12,048 bases of DNA from an uncultured Eubacteriales bacterium (GCA_900548615.1 URKW01000063.1:1-12048); one strand, 5' to 3'; numbered from the stretch's first letter, positions 6,074-11,632 are shown. A program made the numbers and translations. Notes: generated by a model from the sequence alone, not told the origin.

Positions 6074-6313
6074 ATGAAGCTGAATGAAGCGGTCAGCCGG
6101 CGGCTGACAGAGCTGCTGGCGGAGAAGAATATGACGCAGTATCAGATGTTCCTGAAAAGCGGCGTGCCCAAGTCTACCATCGGCAATGTGGTCAACTGCG
6201 CCTACGATTCGGTCAAGCTGCGGGTGCTGCATGAGCTGTGTCAGGGACTGTCCATCGACCTGAATGAATTTTTTGATTCGCCCCTGTTCCGGGAGGAGAA
6301 TCTGGAACCGTGA
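6074..6313 (+). CDS. XRE-family helix-turn-helix regulator (79 aa)
   Basis: This is a small Cro/CI-like DNA-binding protein consisting only of the HTH domain. The HTH core is TQYQMFLKSGVPKSTIGNVV (21-40), followed by KLRVLHELCQGLSIDLNEFF, a typical fifth helix. There is no extra sensing or catalytic domain. The start ATG 6074 has only GGAG one base upstream and AGGGACGG further up, so translation may be weak. It is divergent from the 52-aa gene at 5948 and is probably autoregulatory through the intervening dyad. A strong terminator follows its stop directly. Confidence 0.85.
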   Translation: MKLNEAVSRRLTELLAEKNMTQYQMFLKSGVPKSTIGNVVNCAYDSVKLRVLHELCQGLSIDLNEFFDSPLFREENLEP

Positions 6314-6317
6314 ATAG

Positions 6318-6347
6318 AAAAAAAGACCGCCGGGGCGGTCTTTTTTT
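6318..6347 (+). terminator. Rho-independent terminator after the XRE gene
   Basis: Seven A's, GACCGC, loop CGGG, GCGGTC and seven T's (6318-6347) form a symmetric terminator starting 4 bases after the stop. It is likely to work in both directions. Confidence 0.92.
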
Positions 6348-6350
6348 GTT

Positions 6351-6391
6351 GGGCGGTGGACGCAGTGGGTACGATAAACCGTTGTAGGGGC
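6351..6391 (+). repeat. 41-bp direct repeat, copy 2
   Basis: It is identical to 5709-5749 except for T instead of C at 6385, and again starts 3 bases after a terminator T-run. It runs on into a GTAGGGGCGGGATCGGC sequence and the hairpin 6394-6438. Confidence 0.8.
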
Positions 6392-6393
6392 GG

Positions 6394-6438
6394 GATCGGC
6401 ACTAAAAACATGCCGGTGGCATGTTTTTAGTGTCGATC
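6394..6438. repeat. Long near-perfect palindrome
   Basis: Arms 6394-6414 and 6418-6438 are 21 bases each, complementary at all but one pair, around a 3-base GGT centre. The inner part reads CACTAAAAACATGCC and its complement. CACTAAAAAC also occurs at 4127-4136. There is no T-run, so it is more likely a repeat than a terminator. Confidence 0.75.
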
Positions 6439-6450
6439 GCGGCGGCTATA

Positions 6451-6562
6451 TCCTGTTGCGGTGCCCAAAATTTCGCTGCGGCATTTGAGCCACCGAAATT
6501 TTGACCGCTGCCACTCGTTCGCCGTGCTTCATCTGTCACTGGCAGCGCACGGCTCTCTCCCC
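6451..6562 (+). repeat. 112-bp dispersed repeat, copy A (inverted relative to 10564-10675)
   Basis: It starts TCCTGTTGCGGTGCCC and ends GGCTCTCTCCCC. It aligns without gaps to the reverse complement of 10564-10675, with about 13 mismatches by hand. An internal imperfect hairpin (CAAAATTTCG at 6466-6475 against CGAAATTTTG) is conserved in both copies. No open frame of interest is shared, so this looks like a non-coding mobile or structural repeat. Confidence 0.8.
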
Positions 6563-6608
6563 GCCGCAGCATCCATCTTGGTTTTGAAGGCACTATCTTA
6601 CATCGAAA

Positions 6609-6629
6609 GGGAGGGGCAGAGCCCCTCCC
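6609..6629 (-). terminator. GC-rich hairpin downstream of the FAD dehydrogenase
   Basis: GGGAGGGGC (6609-6617), AGA, GCCCCTCCC (6621-6629) form a perfect 9-bp stem 17 bases after the minus-strand stop. On the minus strand it is followed by TTTCGATG, only a short T-run. Its GTAGGGG opening (minus strand, from 6631) links it to the palindromic family at 4090. It is possibly a repeat reused as a terminator. Confidence 0.5.
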
Positions 6630-6645
6630 CTACGGAGTTTTGCTT

Positions 6646-8028
6646 TTATTCCGCTTCATTCTCCGCCAGATACCGGGCCACGAAGATGCCGCTGGCGCTG
6701 GCGTGGGACAGGGAGTGGGTGACGCCGCTGCCGTCGCCGATGACGAACAGACCCTTGTGTGGCGTTTCCAGATGCTCGTCCAGCGCCACCTCCATGTTGT
6801 AGAACTTCACCTCCACGCCGTACAGCAGCGTGTCGTCGCTGGCGGTGCCGGGGGCGATCTTGTCCAGGGCGTAGATCATCTCGATGATGCCGTCCAGAAT
6901 GCGCTTGGGCATCACCAGGCTCAAATCGCCGGGGGTGGCCGCCAGAGTGGGGGTCATGAAGCCCTTTTCGATCCGCTTGGGGGTGGAGCGCTGGCCCCGG
7001 ATCAGGTCGCCGAACCGCTGGACGATGACGCCGCCGCCCAGCATATTGCTGAGCCGTGCAATGCTCTCGCCATAGCCGTTGCTGTCCCGGAACGGCTCGG
7101 TAAAGTGCTTGGACACCAGCAGGGCGAAGTTGGTGTTCTCCGTGTGCAGGGCCGGATCCTCATAGCTGTGGCCGTTGACGGTGACGATGCCGTTGGTGTT
7201 TTCATTGACCACCGCGCCCTTGGGGTTCATGCAGAAGGTGCGCACCTTGTCCTGATACTTCTCGGTTTTGTAGACGATCTTGCTCTCGTACAGCTCGTCG
7301 GTGATAGGAGCAAACACCTCGGCGGGCAGCTCCACCCGGACGCCGATATCCACGCGGTTGGACTTGGTGGGGATGTTCAGATCCTGACACACCGTCTCCA
7401 TCCACTTGCTGCCGCTGCGGCCCACGGAGATGATGCACTTGCGGCCCCGGAAAGCGCCCTTGTCGGTCTCGGCCTCGTACAGACCGTCATCGGTGATGGT
7501 CAGCGCCTTCACCGGAGACAGGAAGTGGAATTCCACCTTGTCCTTCAGCTGGGCGTAGAGGTTTTCCAGCACCTTATAGTTGATGTCCGTGCCCAGATGG
7601 CGGACGGAAGCGTCCAGCAGGTGCAGGTTGTTCTGCAAACACAGCCGCTTGAAGCCGCTGTCGGCGGTGGAGTACAGCCTGGTGCCGGCACCGCCGTTTG
7701 CCATGTTGATGTCGTCCACATAACGCATCAGATCCATGGCCTGCTGCTTGCCGATATACTCGTACAGCGTGCCGCCGAAGGCGTTGGTGAGATTATACTT
7801 GCCGTCGGAGAACGCGCCGGCGCCGCCGAAGCCGTTCATGATAGCACAGGTCTTGCAGTGGATGCAGGACTTCACCTTCACGCCGTCGATGGGGCAATGG
7901 CGCTTTTCCAGCGGATTGCCCGCCTCCAGCACGGCCACCTTCCACTCCGGCTTGCGCTGCACCAGCTCATAGGCGGAGAAAATGCCGCCGGGGCCTGCGC
8001 CGATGATGATCACGTCGTATTGGTTCAT
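6646..8028 (-). CDS. FAD-dependent dehydrogenase, COG2509-like
   Basis: This is a predicted cytoplasmic NAD(P)/FAD-dependent oxidoreductase of 460 residues, the family's usual length. The N-terminal dinucleotide-binding motif is IIIGAGPGGIFSAYEL (7-22), with VAVLEAG at the end of the second strand. The C-terminal FAD motif is GLFVIGDGSGVTHSLSHASASG. A cysteine cluster follows the first domain: Cys45, then CIHCKTC (Cys55, 58, 61) next to NGFGGAGAFSDGKYNL. It is reminiscent of an iron-sulfur or redox-active site but is not proven to be one. The substrate of this family is unknown to me. The start ATG 8028 follows AGGAGG (8043-8038). It is 33 bases after prmA, so it is probably the last gene of the mnmE-prmA operon. 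Confidence 0.88.
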   Translation of the reverse strand: MNQYDVIIIGAGPGGIFSAYELVQRKPEWKVAVLEAGNPLEKRHCPIDGVKVKSCIHCKTCAIMNGFGGAGAFSDGKYNLTNAFGGTLYEYIGKQQAMDLMRYVDDINMANGGAGTRLYSTADSGFKRLCLQNNLHLLDASVRHLGTDINYKVLENLYAQLKDKVEFHFLSPVKALTITDDGLYEAETDKGAFRGRKCIISVGRSGSKWMETVCQDLNIPTKSNRVDIGVRVELPAEVFAPITDELYESKIVYKTEKYQDKVRTFCMNPKGAVVNENTNGIVTVNGHSYEDPALHTENTNFALLVSKHFTEPFRDSNGYGESIARLSNMLGGGVIVQRFGDLIRGQRSTPKRIEKGFMTPTLAATPGDLSLVMPKRILDGIIEMIYALDKIAPGTASDDTLLYGVEVKFYNMEVALDEHLETPHKGLFVIGDGSGVTHSLSHASASGIFVARYLAENEAE

Positions 8029-8061
8029 GAGAAAAGCCTCCTCTCGTCACTCGCGCCGCCG

Positions 8062-9015
8062 TTAGCGGCAGATATAGCAGTACCAGCCCTCGCTGGTGCA
8101 GGATTCCACAATGCTCCATCCGGCGGCCACCAGCGCGGCGGCCACCTCGTCGGCCCGGTCGTCGATGATGCCGGAGGTCAGGAACCAGCCGTCCTCCTTC
8201 AGGAAGTGCCGCACCTGCGGCGCCAGCGAAATGATCACGTCCGCCACGATGTTGGCCACCACCACATCATAGCCTGTACCGATGGCATCGCGCAGCGGGC
8301 CTTCTTTCGTGGCGTCGCCCTGCCGCACCGTCAGGCGGTCTTTGCCGATGCCGTTCAGCGCGGCGTTTTCATAGGCCACGTCGACGCACTTCTCGTCAAT
8401 GTCGCAGGCAAAGGCGCTTTTTGCGCCCAGCCGCAATGCGGCGATGGACAAAATGCCGCTGCCGCAGCCCAAGTCCAGCACCCGTTCGCCGCCGTGGATG
8501 CGGCTCTCCAGCGCCGTCAGGCACAACCGGGTGGTGGCGTGGCTGCCGGTGCCGAAGGTCAGCCCCGGATTCAGCGTCAGCGTCACGCGGCCCTTGGGGT
8601 CGGCCTGCTCCCACGCGGGGATCACCAGCAGCCGTTCACCGATCTCCATGGGCTTATAGAACTGCTTCCAGTTGTTCTCCCAGTCCTCGTCCTTCACGTT
8701 CTCCATGGTCAGCAGCAGCGGCGCGTACTCGGGGTGCTTCTGCTTCATGGCGTGCATGGCCATGCGGATGGCGGCGATGGCGCCGTACCCCGCCGGGGAG
8801 CTCTCCACATAGAACGTCACCCGGCAGAGGTTTTCCTTCTCCTTCACCAGCTCCTCGTCCACATAGTCCCAATAGGCCTGATTGTGGGCCATAAAATCCT
8901 GAAAATCCCGCTGATCGTCGATGATCACGCCGGTGACGCCCTGTTCTTCCAGCATTTCCGTCACTGGGTCGATCCCGGCGGGAGAGGTGTCGATCTTCAA
9001 TTCCAGCCAGTCCAT
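8062..9015 (-). CDS. prmA: Ribosomal protein L11 methyltransferase
   Basis: PrmA trimethylates ribosomal protein L11 using S-adenosylmethionine. The 317-residue product is normal length. The N-terminal L11-binding domain (about 1-110) starts MDWLELKIDTSPAGIDPVTEML. It is followed by the family signature NPGLTFGTGSHATT (149-162), SAM motif I VLDLGCGSG (179-187), the acidic residue in ACDID (203-207) and VVANIVADVI (252-261). The start is ATG 9015, preceded by AGGAG (9023-9019). The frame stays open to 9285, but the extra 90 residues are mnmE read in another frame. It is 8 bases after mnmE and 33 bases before the dehydrogenase gene, in one operon. Confidence 0.95.
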   Translation of the reverse strand: MDWLELKIDTSPAGIDPVTEMLEEQGVTGVIIDDQRDFQDFMAHNQAYWDYVDEELVKEKENLCRVTFYVESSPAGYGAIAAIRMAMHAMKQKHPEYAPLLLTMENVKDEDWENNWKQFYKPMEIGERLLVIPAWEQADPKGRVTLTLNPGLTFGTGSHATTRLCLTALESRIHGGERVLDLGCGSGILSIAALRLGAKSAFACDIDEKCVDVAYENAALNGIGKDRLTVRQGDATKEGPLRDAIGTGYDVVVANIVADVIISLAPQVRHFLKEDGWFLTSGIIDDRADEVAAALVAAGWSIVESCTSEGWYCYICR

Positions 9016-9023
9016 AGCTCTCC

Positions 9024-10391
9024 TCACTTTCCCACGCAGAACCGGGAAAAAATGGTGTCCACCAGATCCTCCCGGATGTGTTTTCCGTTCAATTCGCCCA
9101 GTGCCTCCAGCGCACCCTCCGCGTCCGTCAGCACCACGTCCGGCGTCATGCCGAATTGCAGCGAGGCGTGGGCGTTCTTCACGCAGCTCAGCGCCCGGCG
9201 CACCGCGTCCGCCTGCCGGGCGTTGGTCAGCAGCTCGCCCTGAGGCTCCGCCCCGGTGGGGTACAGCGCCCCGATGGCCTCGCACAGCGCCGCCATGCCT
9301 GCGCCGGTCTTGGCGGACACGGCCAGCACGCTGCCGAACCGCTTTTCCAGCGCCGCCTTGTCCAGCACACAGGGCAGGTCGCTCTTGTTCACCACCACCA
9401 GCCGGTGGGGCGCGCTTTCCGCCACGGCCATGGCCTCCTCGTCCTGCTGCTCCAGCGGCACGGAGCCGTCCAGCAGCAGCAGCGCCAGGGATGCCCGCTG
9501 TGCCGCCTTGCGGCTGCGCTCCACGCCCAGCCGCTCCACGGCATCGCCCGTCTCCCGGATGCCCGCCGTGTCGGTGAGCCGCAGCAGCACATGACCCAGC
9601 AGCAGCGATTCCTCCACCGTGTCACGGGTGGTGCCCGCCACGTCGGTGACGATGGCCCGGTCATAGCCCACCAGCGCGTTCAGCAGCGACGATTTGCCCA
9701 CGTTGGGCTTTCCCAGCAGCACCGTGGGCACGCCGTTTTTCAGCACCTGTCCGCGGGAATAGGTGTCCAGCAGCGCCGCCAGAGAAGCCTCGCTCCGTCC
9801 CAGCGCGTCCAGCAGCTGCGTCCGGTTCAGATCCTCGATATCCTCGTCGGGGTAGTCCACGATGGCGTAAAACCGGCTGGTCACGTCCATCAGCGTGTCG
9901 TACACCGCCTGCACGGTGCGGCTCAGCGCGCCGTCCAGCTGTCCGGCGGCGTTGCGGGCGGCCTGCGCCGTCTCCGCGTCGATCACGTCCACCACGGCCT
10001 CCGCCTGCATCAGATCCATCCGGCCGTTGAGAAAGGCCCGCTGGGTGAACTCGCCGCCCTTTGCCTGCCGGGCTCCGTGGTTCAGCAGCAGCTTCAGCCC
10101 CTCCGTCAGCACCACGGGGGAGCCGTGGCAGTGGAGCTCGGCGCAGTCCTCGCCGGTGTAGCTGTCGGGGCCGGGGAACAGCACGCATAGGGCGCTGTCC
10201 AGCACCCGTCCCTCGCCGTCCAGCACCCGGCCCAGCACCATGGTGCGGGGTGTCTGCTGAGACATGGGCCTGCCGTTCAGGGGGAAAAATACAGCGTCCA
10301 GCACGGCCTTCGTGTCCGGGCCGCTGAGCCGCAGAATGCCGATGGCGCTGGGCGACAGCGCCGTGGCGATGGCGGCAATGGTATCTGACAT
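9024..10391 (-). CDS. mnmE: tRNA uridine-5-carboxymethylaminomethyl modification GTPase MnmE
   Basis: MnmE works with MnmG to modify the wobble uridine of certain tRNAs, using a folate cofactor and GTP hydrolysis. The 455-residue product is full length. The folate-binding N-domain (about 1-120) includes GPDSYTGEDCAELHCHGSP (74-92). GTPase motifs are G1 GKPNVGKSS (227-235), G2 GTTRDT (253-258), G3 DTAG (274-277), G4 NKSD (335-338) and G5 SAK (359-361). The C-terminus is FCVGK with the conserved Cys451; the usual form is C-(I/L/V)-GK. The start ATG 10391 follows GGGAGG with nine-base spacing. In many Firmicutes mnmE sits beside mnmG near the origin. Here it heads an operon with prmA instead. 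Confidence 0.97.
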   Translation of the reverse strand: MSDTIAAIATALSPSAIGILRLSGPDTKAVLDAVFFPLNGRPMSQQTPRTMVLGRVLDGEGRVLDSALCVLFPGPDSYTGEDCAELHCHGSPVVLTEGLKLLLNHGARQAKGGEFTQRAFLNGRMDLMQAEAVVDVIDAETAQAARNAAGQLDGALSRTVQAVYDTLMDVTSRFYAIVDYPDEDIEDLNRTQLLDALGRSEASLAALLDTYSRGQVLKNGVPTVLLGKPNVGKSSLLNALVGYDRAIVTDVAGTTRDTVEESLLLGHVLLRLTDTAGIRETGDAVERLGVERSRKAAQRASLALLLLDGSVPLEQQDEEAMAVAESAPHRLVVVNKSDLPCVLDKAALEKRFGSVLAVSAKTGAGMAALCEAIGALYPTGAEPQGELLTNARQADAVRRALSCVKNAHASLQFGMTPDVVLTDAEGALEALGELNGKHIREDLVDTIFSRFCVGK

Positions 10392-10429
10392 GGAGACGAC
10401 CTCCCTTTGCGCATAATCTTACAAATAGC

Positions 10430-10438
10430 AGTATAGCA
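10430..10438 (-). promoter_or_regulatory. Extended -10 for the mnmE operon
   Basis: On the minus strand TGCTATACT (10438-10430) is an extended -10 (TGC plus TATACT), about 39 bases before the mnmE start. The sequence at -35 is T-rich (TTTTCT, 17 bases upstream) and weak. Confidence 0.5.
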
Positions 10439-10488
10439 CAAGCCGAGACAAAAGAAAAGCAGAGGTTTCAAGTAGTAGGTATAAGGAA

Positions 10489-10511
10489 AAGCGAACCGTT
10501 GCGGTTCGCTT
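10489..10511 (-). terminator. Hairpin with T-rich tail on the minus strand
   Basis: AAGCGAACCG (10489-10498), TTG, CGGTTCGCTT (10502-10511) form a perfect 10-bp stem. Read on the minus strand it is followed by TTCCTTAT, so it could stop transcripts arriving from the 10847-11017 gene before the mnmE promoter. Confidence 0.6.
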
Positions 10512-10540
10512 CACGCTGTTGCAAGAGATATCATTCCGAA

Positions 10541-10560
10541 CCGGTGACCGAAGTCACTGG
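10541..10560. repeat. Short hairpin in the repeat cluster
   Basis: CCGGTGAC, CGAA, GTCACTGG pair over 8 bp with one G-T. A similar GGTGACTGG string occurs inside the element at 10688-10793, suggesting shared origin. Confidence 0.4.
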
Positions 10561-10563
10561 CGT

Positions 10564-10675
10564 GGGGAGCGATCCGAGCGCTGCCTGTGGCAGGTGAAGC
10601 GAGGTGAGCGAGTGGCAGCGGTCAAAATTTCGGCGGCTTAAATGCCGCTGCGAAATTTTGGGCACCGCAACAGGA
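10564..10675 (-). repeat. 112-bp dispersed repeat, copy B (inverted relative to 6451-6562)
   Basis: Read on the minus strand it starts TCCTGTTGCGGTGCCC at 10675 and ends in CTCCCC at 10564. It matches copy A at about 99 of 112 positions without gaps. Its internal hairpin is better conserved than in copy A: CAAAATTTCG then GCGGC, ATTTAA, GCCGC and CGAAATTTTG. Together the two copies bracket the mnmE-prmA-dehydrogenase operon. Confidence 0.8.
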
Positions 10676-10687
10676 AATCCGTTTTTG

Positions 10688-10793
10688 GCCCCCTTGTGTA
10701 AAGGGGGCTGTCACCGCAGGTGACTGGGGGATTGTTGCGCCATCGGACAATCCCTCCGGCGCTTCGCGCCACCTCCCTTTACACAAGGGAGGC
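10688..10793. repeat. Complex palindromic element with CCCTTGTGTAAAGGG ends
   Basis: The left end GCCCCCTTGTGTAAAGGGGGC and the right end, read in reverse complement (GCCTCCCTTGTGTAAAGGGAGG), are related terminal inverted repeats. Each half also folds into its own small hairpins: GTCACC-GCA-GGTGAC on the left and GGCGC-TTC-GCGCC on the right. GGGATTGT and ACAATCCC pair across the centre. This layout resembles a MITE or REP/BIME-type element. I recall similar sequences as common repeats in gut Firmicutes, but could not search. Confidence 0.7.
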
Positions 10794-10802
10794 TTTGGAA
10801 AC

Positions 10803-10842
10803 GGATTGTCACGTCGGGCTTATGCCCTCCTCGCAATGACAG
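10803..10842. repeat. Dispersed palindromic element (GGATTGTCACG...CTCGCAATGACAG)
   Basis: GGATTGTCACG starts the element and CTCGCAATGACAG ends it, with GGGC-TTAT-GCCC as the central hairpin. This resembles a short repeat seen in many unrelated bacterial genomes (the CATTGCGAGG...CAATCC type). It lies between the complex element and the stop of the 56-aa gene. Confidence 0.6.
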
Positions 10843-10846
10843 GTTT

Positions 10847-11017
10847 TTATTCTTCTTCCGTCTCCACGTAAATATCCTCGCAGTCCTGCAAAGCCGCCGC
10901 CAGCATGGCTTTTGTCAGGAACACCTGCTGCTCCGCGTTTCGCCGGGAATCCAGAATATCCAGCGCCCGTTCTACCTCGTCCGCCAGACGCAGATACATG
11001 CTTCGATAATCGGCCAC
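10847..11017 (-). CDS. Small acidic-tailed helical protein (56 aa), unknown function
   Basis: The start chosen is GTG 11017, seven bases after AAGGAGGTGA, one of the strongest ribosome binding sites in the window. The frame is open further to 11074, but that part covers the ribosome binding site and an inverted repeat. The 56-residue product (ADYRSMYLRLADEVERALD..., ending in VETEEE) is predicted to be mostly helical. No family motif is recognised. It is divergent from the XRE pair at 11112 and shares its control region, paralleling the 52-aa/XRE pair at 5790-6313. An antitoxin-like or regulator-partner role is possible but not supported by a motif. Confidence 0.75.
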   Translation of the reverse strand: MADYRSMYLRLADEVERALDILDSRRNAEQQVFLTKAMLAAALQDCEDIYVETEEE

Positions 11018-11026
11018 GTTCGTCAC

Positions 11027-11064
11027 CTCCTTATTTGATAACATAAATGCTATCAAATAAGGAG
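11027..11064. promoter_or_regulatory. Perfect 14-bp-arm inverted repeat, candidate operator
   Basis: CTCCTTATTTGATA (11027-11040) and TATCAAATAAGGAG (11051-11064) are perfectly complementary around ACATAAATGC. The centre is itself a near-dyad (GATA-A-CAT-AA-ATG-C-TATC, 11037-11054). ATGCTAT at 11047 recurs at 11077, 30 bp away, about three helical turns. The left arm holds the ribosome binding site of the 56-aa gene, so it may also act in the mRNA. It is probably the XRE binding site. Confidence 0.65.
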
Positions 11065-11093
11065 ATAATAACACATATGCTATAAGCTGTCAA
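11065..11093 (-). promoter_or_regulatory. Near-consensus sigma-70-type promoter for the 56-aa gene
   Basis: On the minus strand TTGACA (11093-11088, a perfect -35), 17 bases, then TATTAT (11070-11065, five of six). The predicted transcript would start near 11058, inside the inverted repeat, so binding there would block it. Confidence 0.8.
11078..11086 (+). promoter_or_regulatory. Extended -10 for the XRE pair
   Basis: TGCTATAAG (TGC plus TATAAG) lies 26 bases before the ATG at 11112. No good -35 is seen. It sits within the spacer of the opposing minus-strand promoter, so the two directions should compete. Confidence 0.45.
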
Positions 11094-11111
11094 CAAAAGG
11101 GGGCTTATCGC

Positions 11112-11327
11112 ATGATACAGCGGATGATCGATGTTCGGATTGACCACGACGAGAGCCAGCGGGAATTAGCGGCGGCCATTGGCTACCATCAGGTGCAGAT
11201 CGCCCGTTACGAGACGGGCCAGAATACGCCGCCCATCGCCTATCTGGTGAAATTCTGCCAGCATTACCACGTCAGCGCCGACTACATTCTGGGGCTGCCC
11301 CGTGACGGCCAGTGGCCGAGGGAGTGA
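11112..11327 (+). CDS. XRE-family helix-turn-helix regulator 1 (71 aa)
   Basis: This is a stand-alone Cro/CI-type DNA-binding domain. The HTH runs through SQRELAAAIGYHQVQIARYE (15-34), followed by TGQNTPPIAYLVKFCQHYHVSADYILGL, the classic end of this family. The start ATG 11112 has GGGGG eight or nine bases upstream; ATG 11124 is an in-frame alternative with a poorer site. It is followed after 14 bases by a second XRE gene, so the two are cotranscribed. It faces the 56-aa gene across an operator-like inverted repeat and may control both. Confidence 0.88.
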   Translation: MIQRMIDVRIDHDESQRELAAAIGYHQVQIARYETGQNTPPIAYLVKFCQHYHVSADYILGLPRDGQWPRE

Positions 11328-11341
11328 GGGGGGAGACACCC

Positions 11342-11557
11342 GTGCTTTATCCCAACATCCGCGCGCTGCGGGAGGATCGTGACCTGAAGCAGCGGCAGCT
11401 GGCGGAGCTGCTGCATGTTTCGCAGAATACCTATTCTCAGTATGAAACGGGCGTTATTGCCCTGACAGCGGAGCATCTGGTGACGCTGGCGGATTTCTAT
11501 CACGTCAGCGTGGATTATCTGCTGGGCCGCACCGCAAAACCCGAAATGAATGAATAG
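11342..11557 (+). CDS. XRE-family helix-turn-helix regulator 2 (71 aa)
   Basis: This is a second stand-alone HTH protein, distantly paralogous to its upstream neighbour. The HTH is KQRQLAELLHVSQNTYSQYE (16-35), followed by TGVIALTAEHLVTLADFYHVSVDYLLGR. The start chosen is GTG 11342, after GGGGGGAG (11328-11335). An in-frame ATG at 11312 would overlap the first XRE gene and adds ten residues unlike the family. The common tail HVS(A/V)DY(I/L)LG suggests duplication followed by divergence, possibly giving heterodimers or two DNA specificities. Hairpins follow the stop. Confidence 0.88.
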   Translation: MLYPNIRALREDRDLKQRQLAELLHVSQNTYSQYETGVIALTAEHLVTLADFYHVSVDYLLGRTAKPEMNE

Positions 11558-11562
11558 TGCTT

Positions 11563-11587
11563 CCCAAAAGGGCTATGCCCTTTTGGG
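11563..11587. repeat. CCCAAAAGGGC palindrome
   Basis: CCCAAAAGGGC (11563-11573), TAT, GCCCTTTTGGG (11577-11587) form a perfect 11-bp stem. The CAAAAG/CTTTTG theme recalls the repeats at 7 and 3855, but the CACTGT loop is absent, so it is at best a distant relative. No T-run follows. Confidence 0.55.
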
Positions 11588-11596
11588 GCAAAAGTT

Positions 11597-11632
11597 AAAG
11601 AAAACCCCGGACGACTGTCCGGGGTTTTCTTT
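11597..11632. terminator. Strong bidirectional terminator
   Basis: AAAGAAAACCCCGGAC (11597-11612), loop GACT, GTCCGGGGTTTTCTTT (11617-11632) give a perfect 16-bp stem with A-rich and T-rich ends. It ends the XRE pair's transcript and insulates the LysR gene. Confidence 0.93.

Noticed and set aside
5790..6313. A full toxin-antitoxin pair
   Set aside because: Neither product has a recognisable toxin fold or catalytic motif, and the genes are divergent rather than co-directional. Only a regulatory pair can be supported.
6640..9243. 867-residue open frame on the plus strand
   Set aside because: It lies antisense to the dehydrogenase, prmA and the end of mnmE. Its composition (His/Gln/Gly/Val-rich) is typical of a GC-rich gene's shadow frame, and it has no family motif or ribosome binding site.
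9016..9285. N-terminal extension of prmA
   Set aside because: The extra 90 residues are mnmE sequence in another frame. ATG 9015 has a good ribosome binding site and gives normal PrmA length.
9078..10190. 370-residue plus-strand frame opposite mnmE
   Set aside because: mnmE is complete with all GTPase motifs; this frame is its antisense shadow.
10489..10842. Possible CRISPR array
   Set aside because: The repeats here are different elements, not evenly spaced copies of one repeat with unique spacers, and no cas gene is present.
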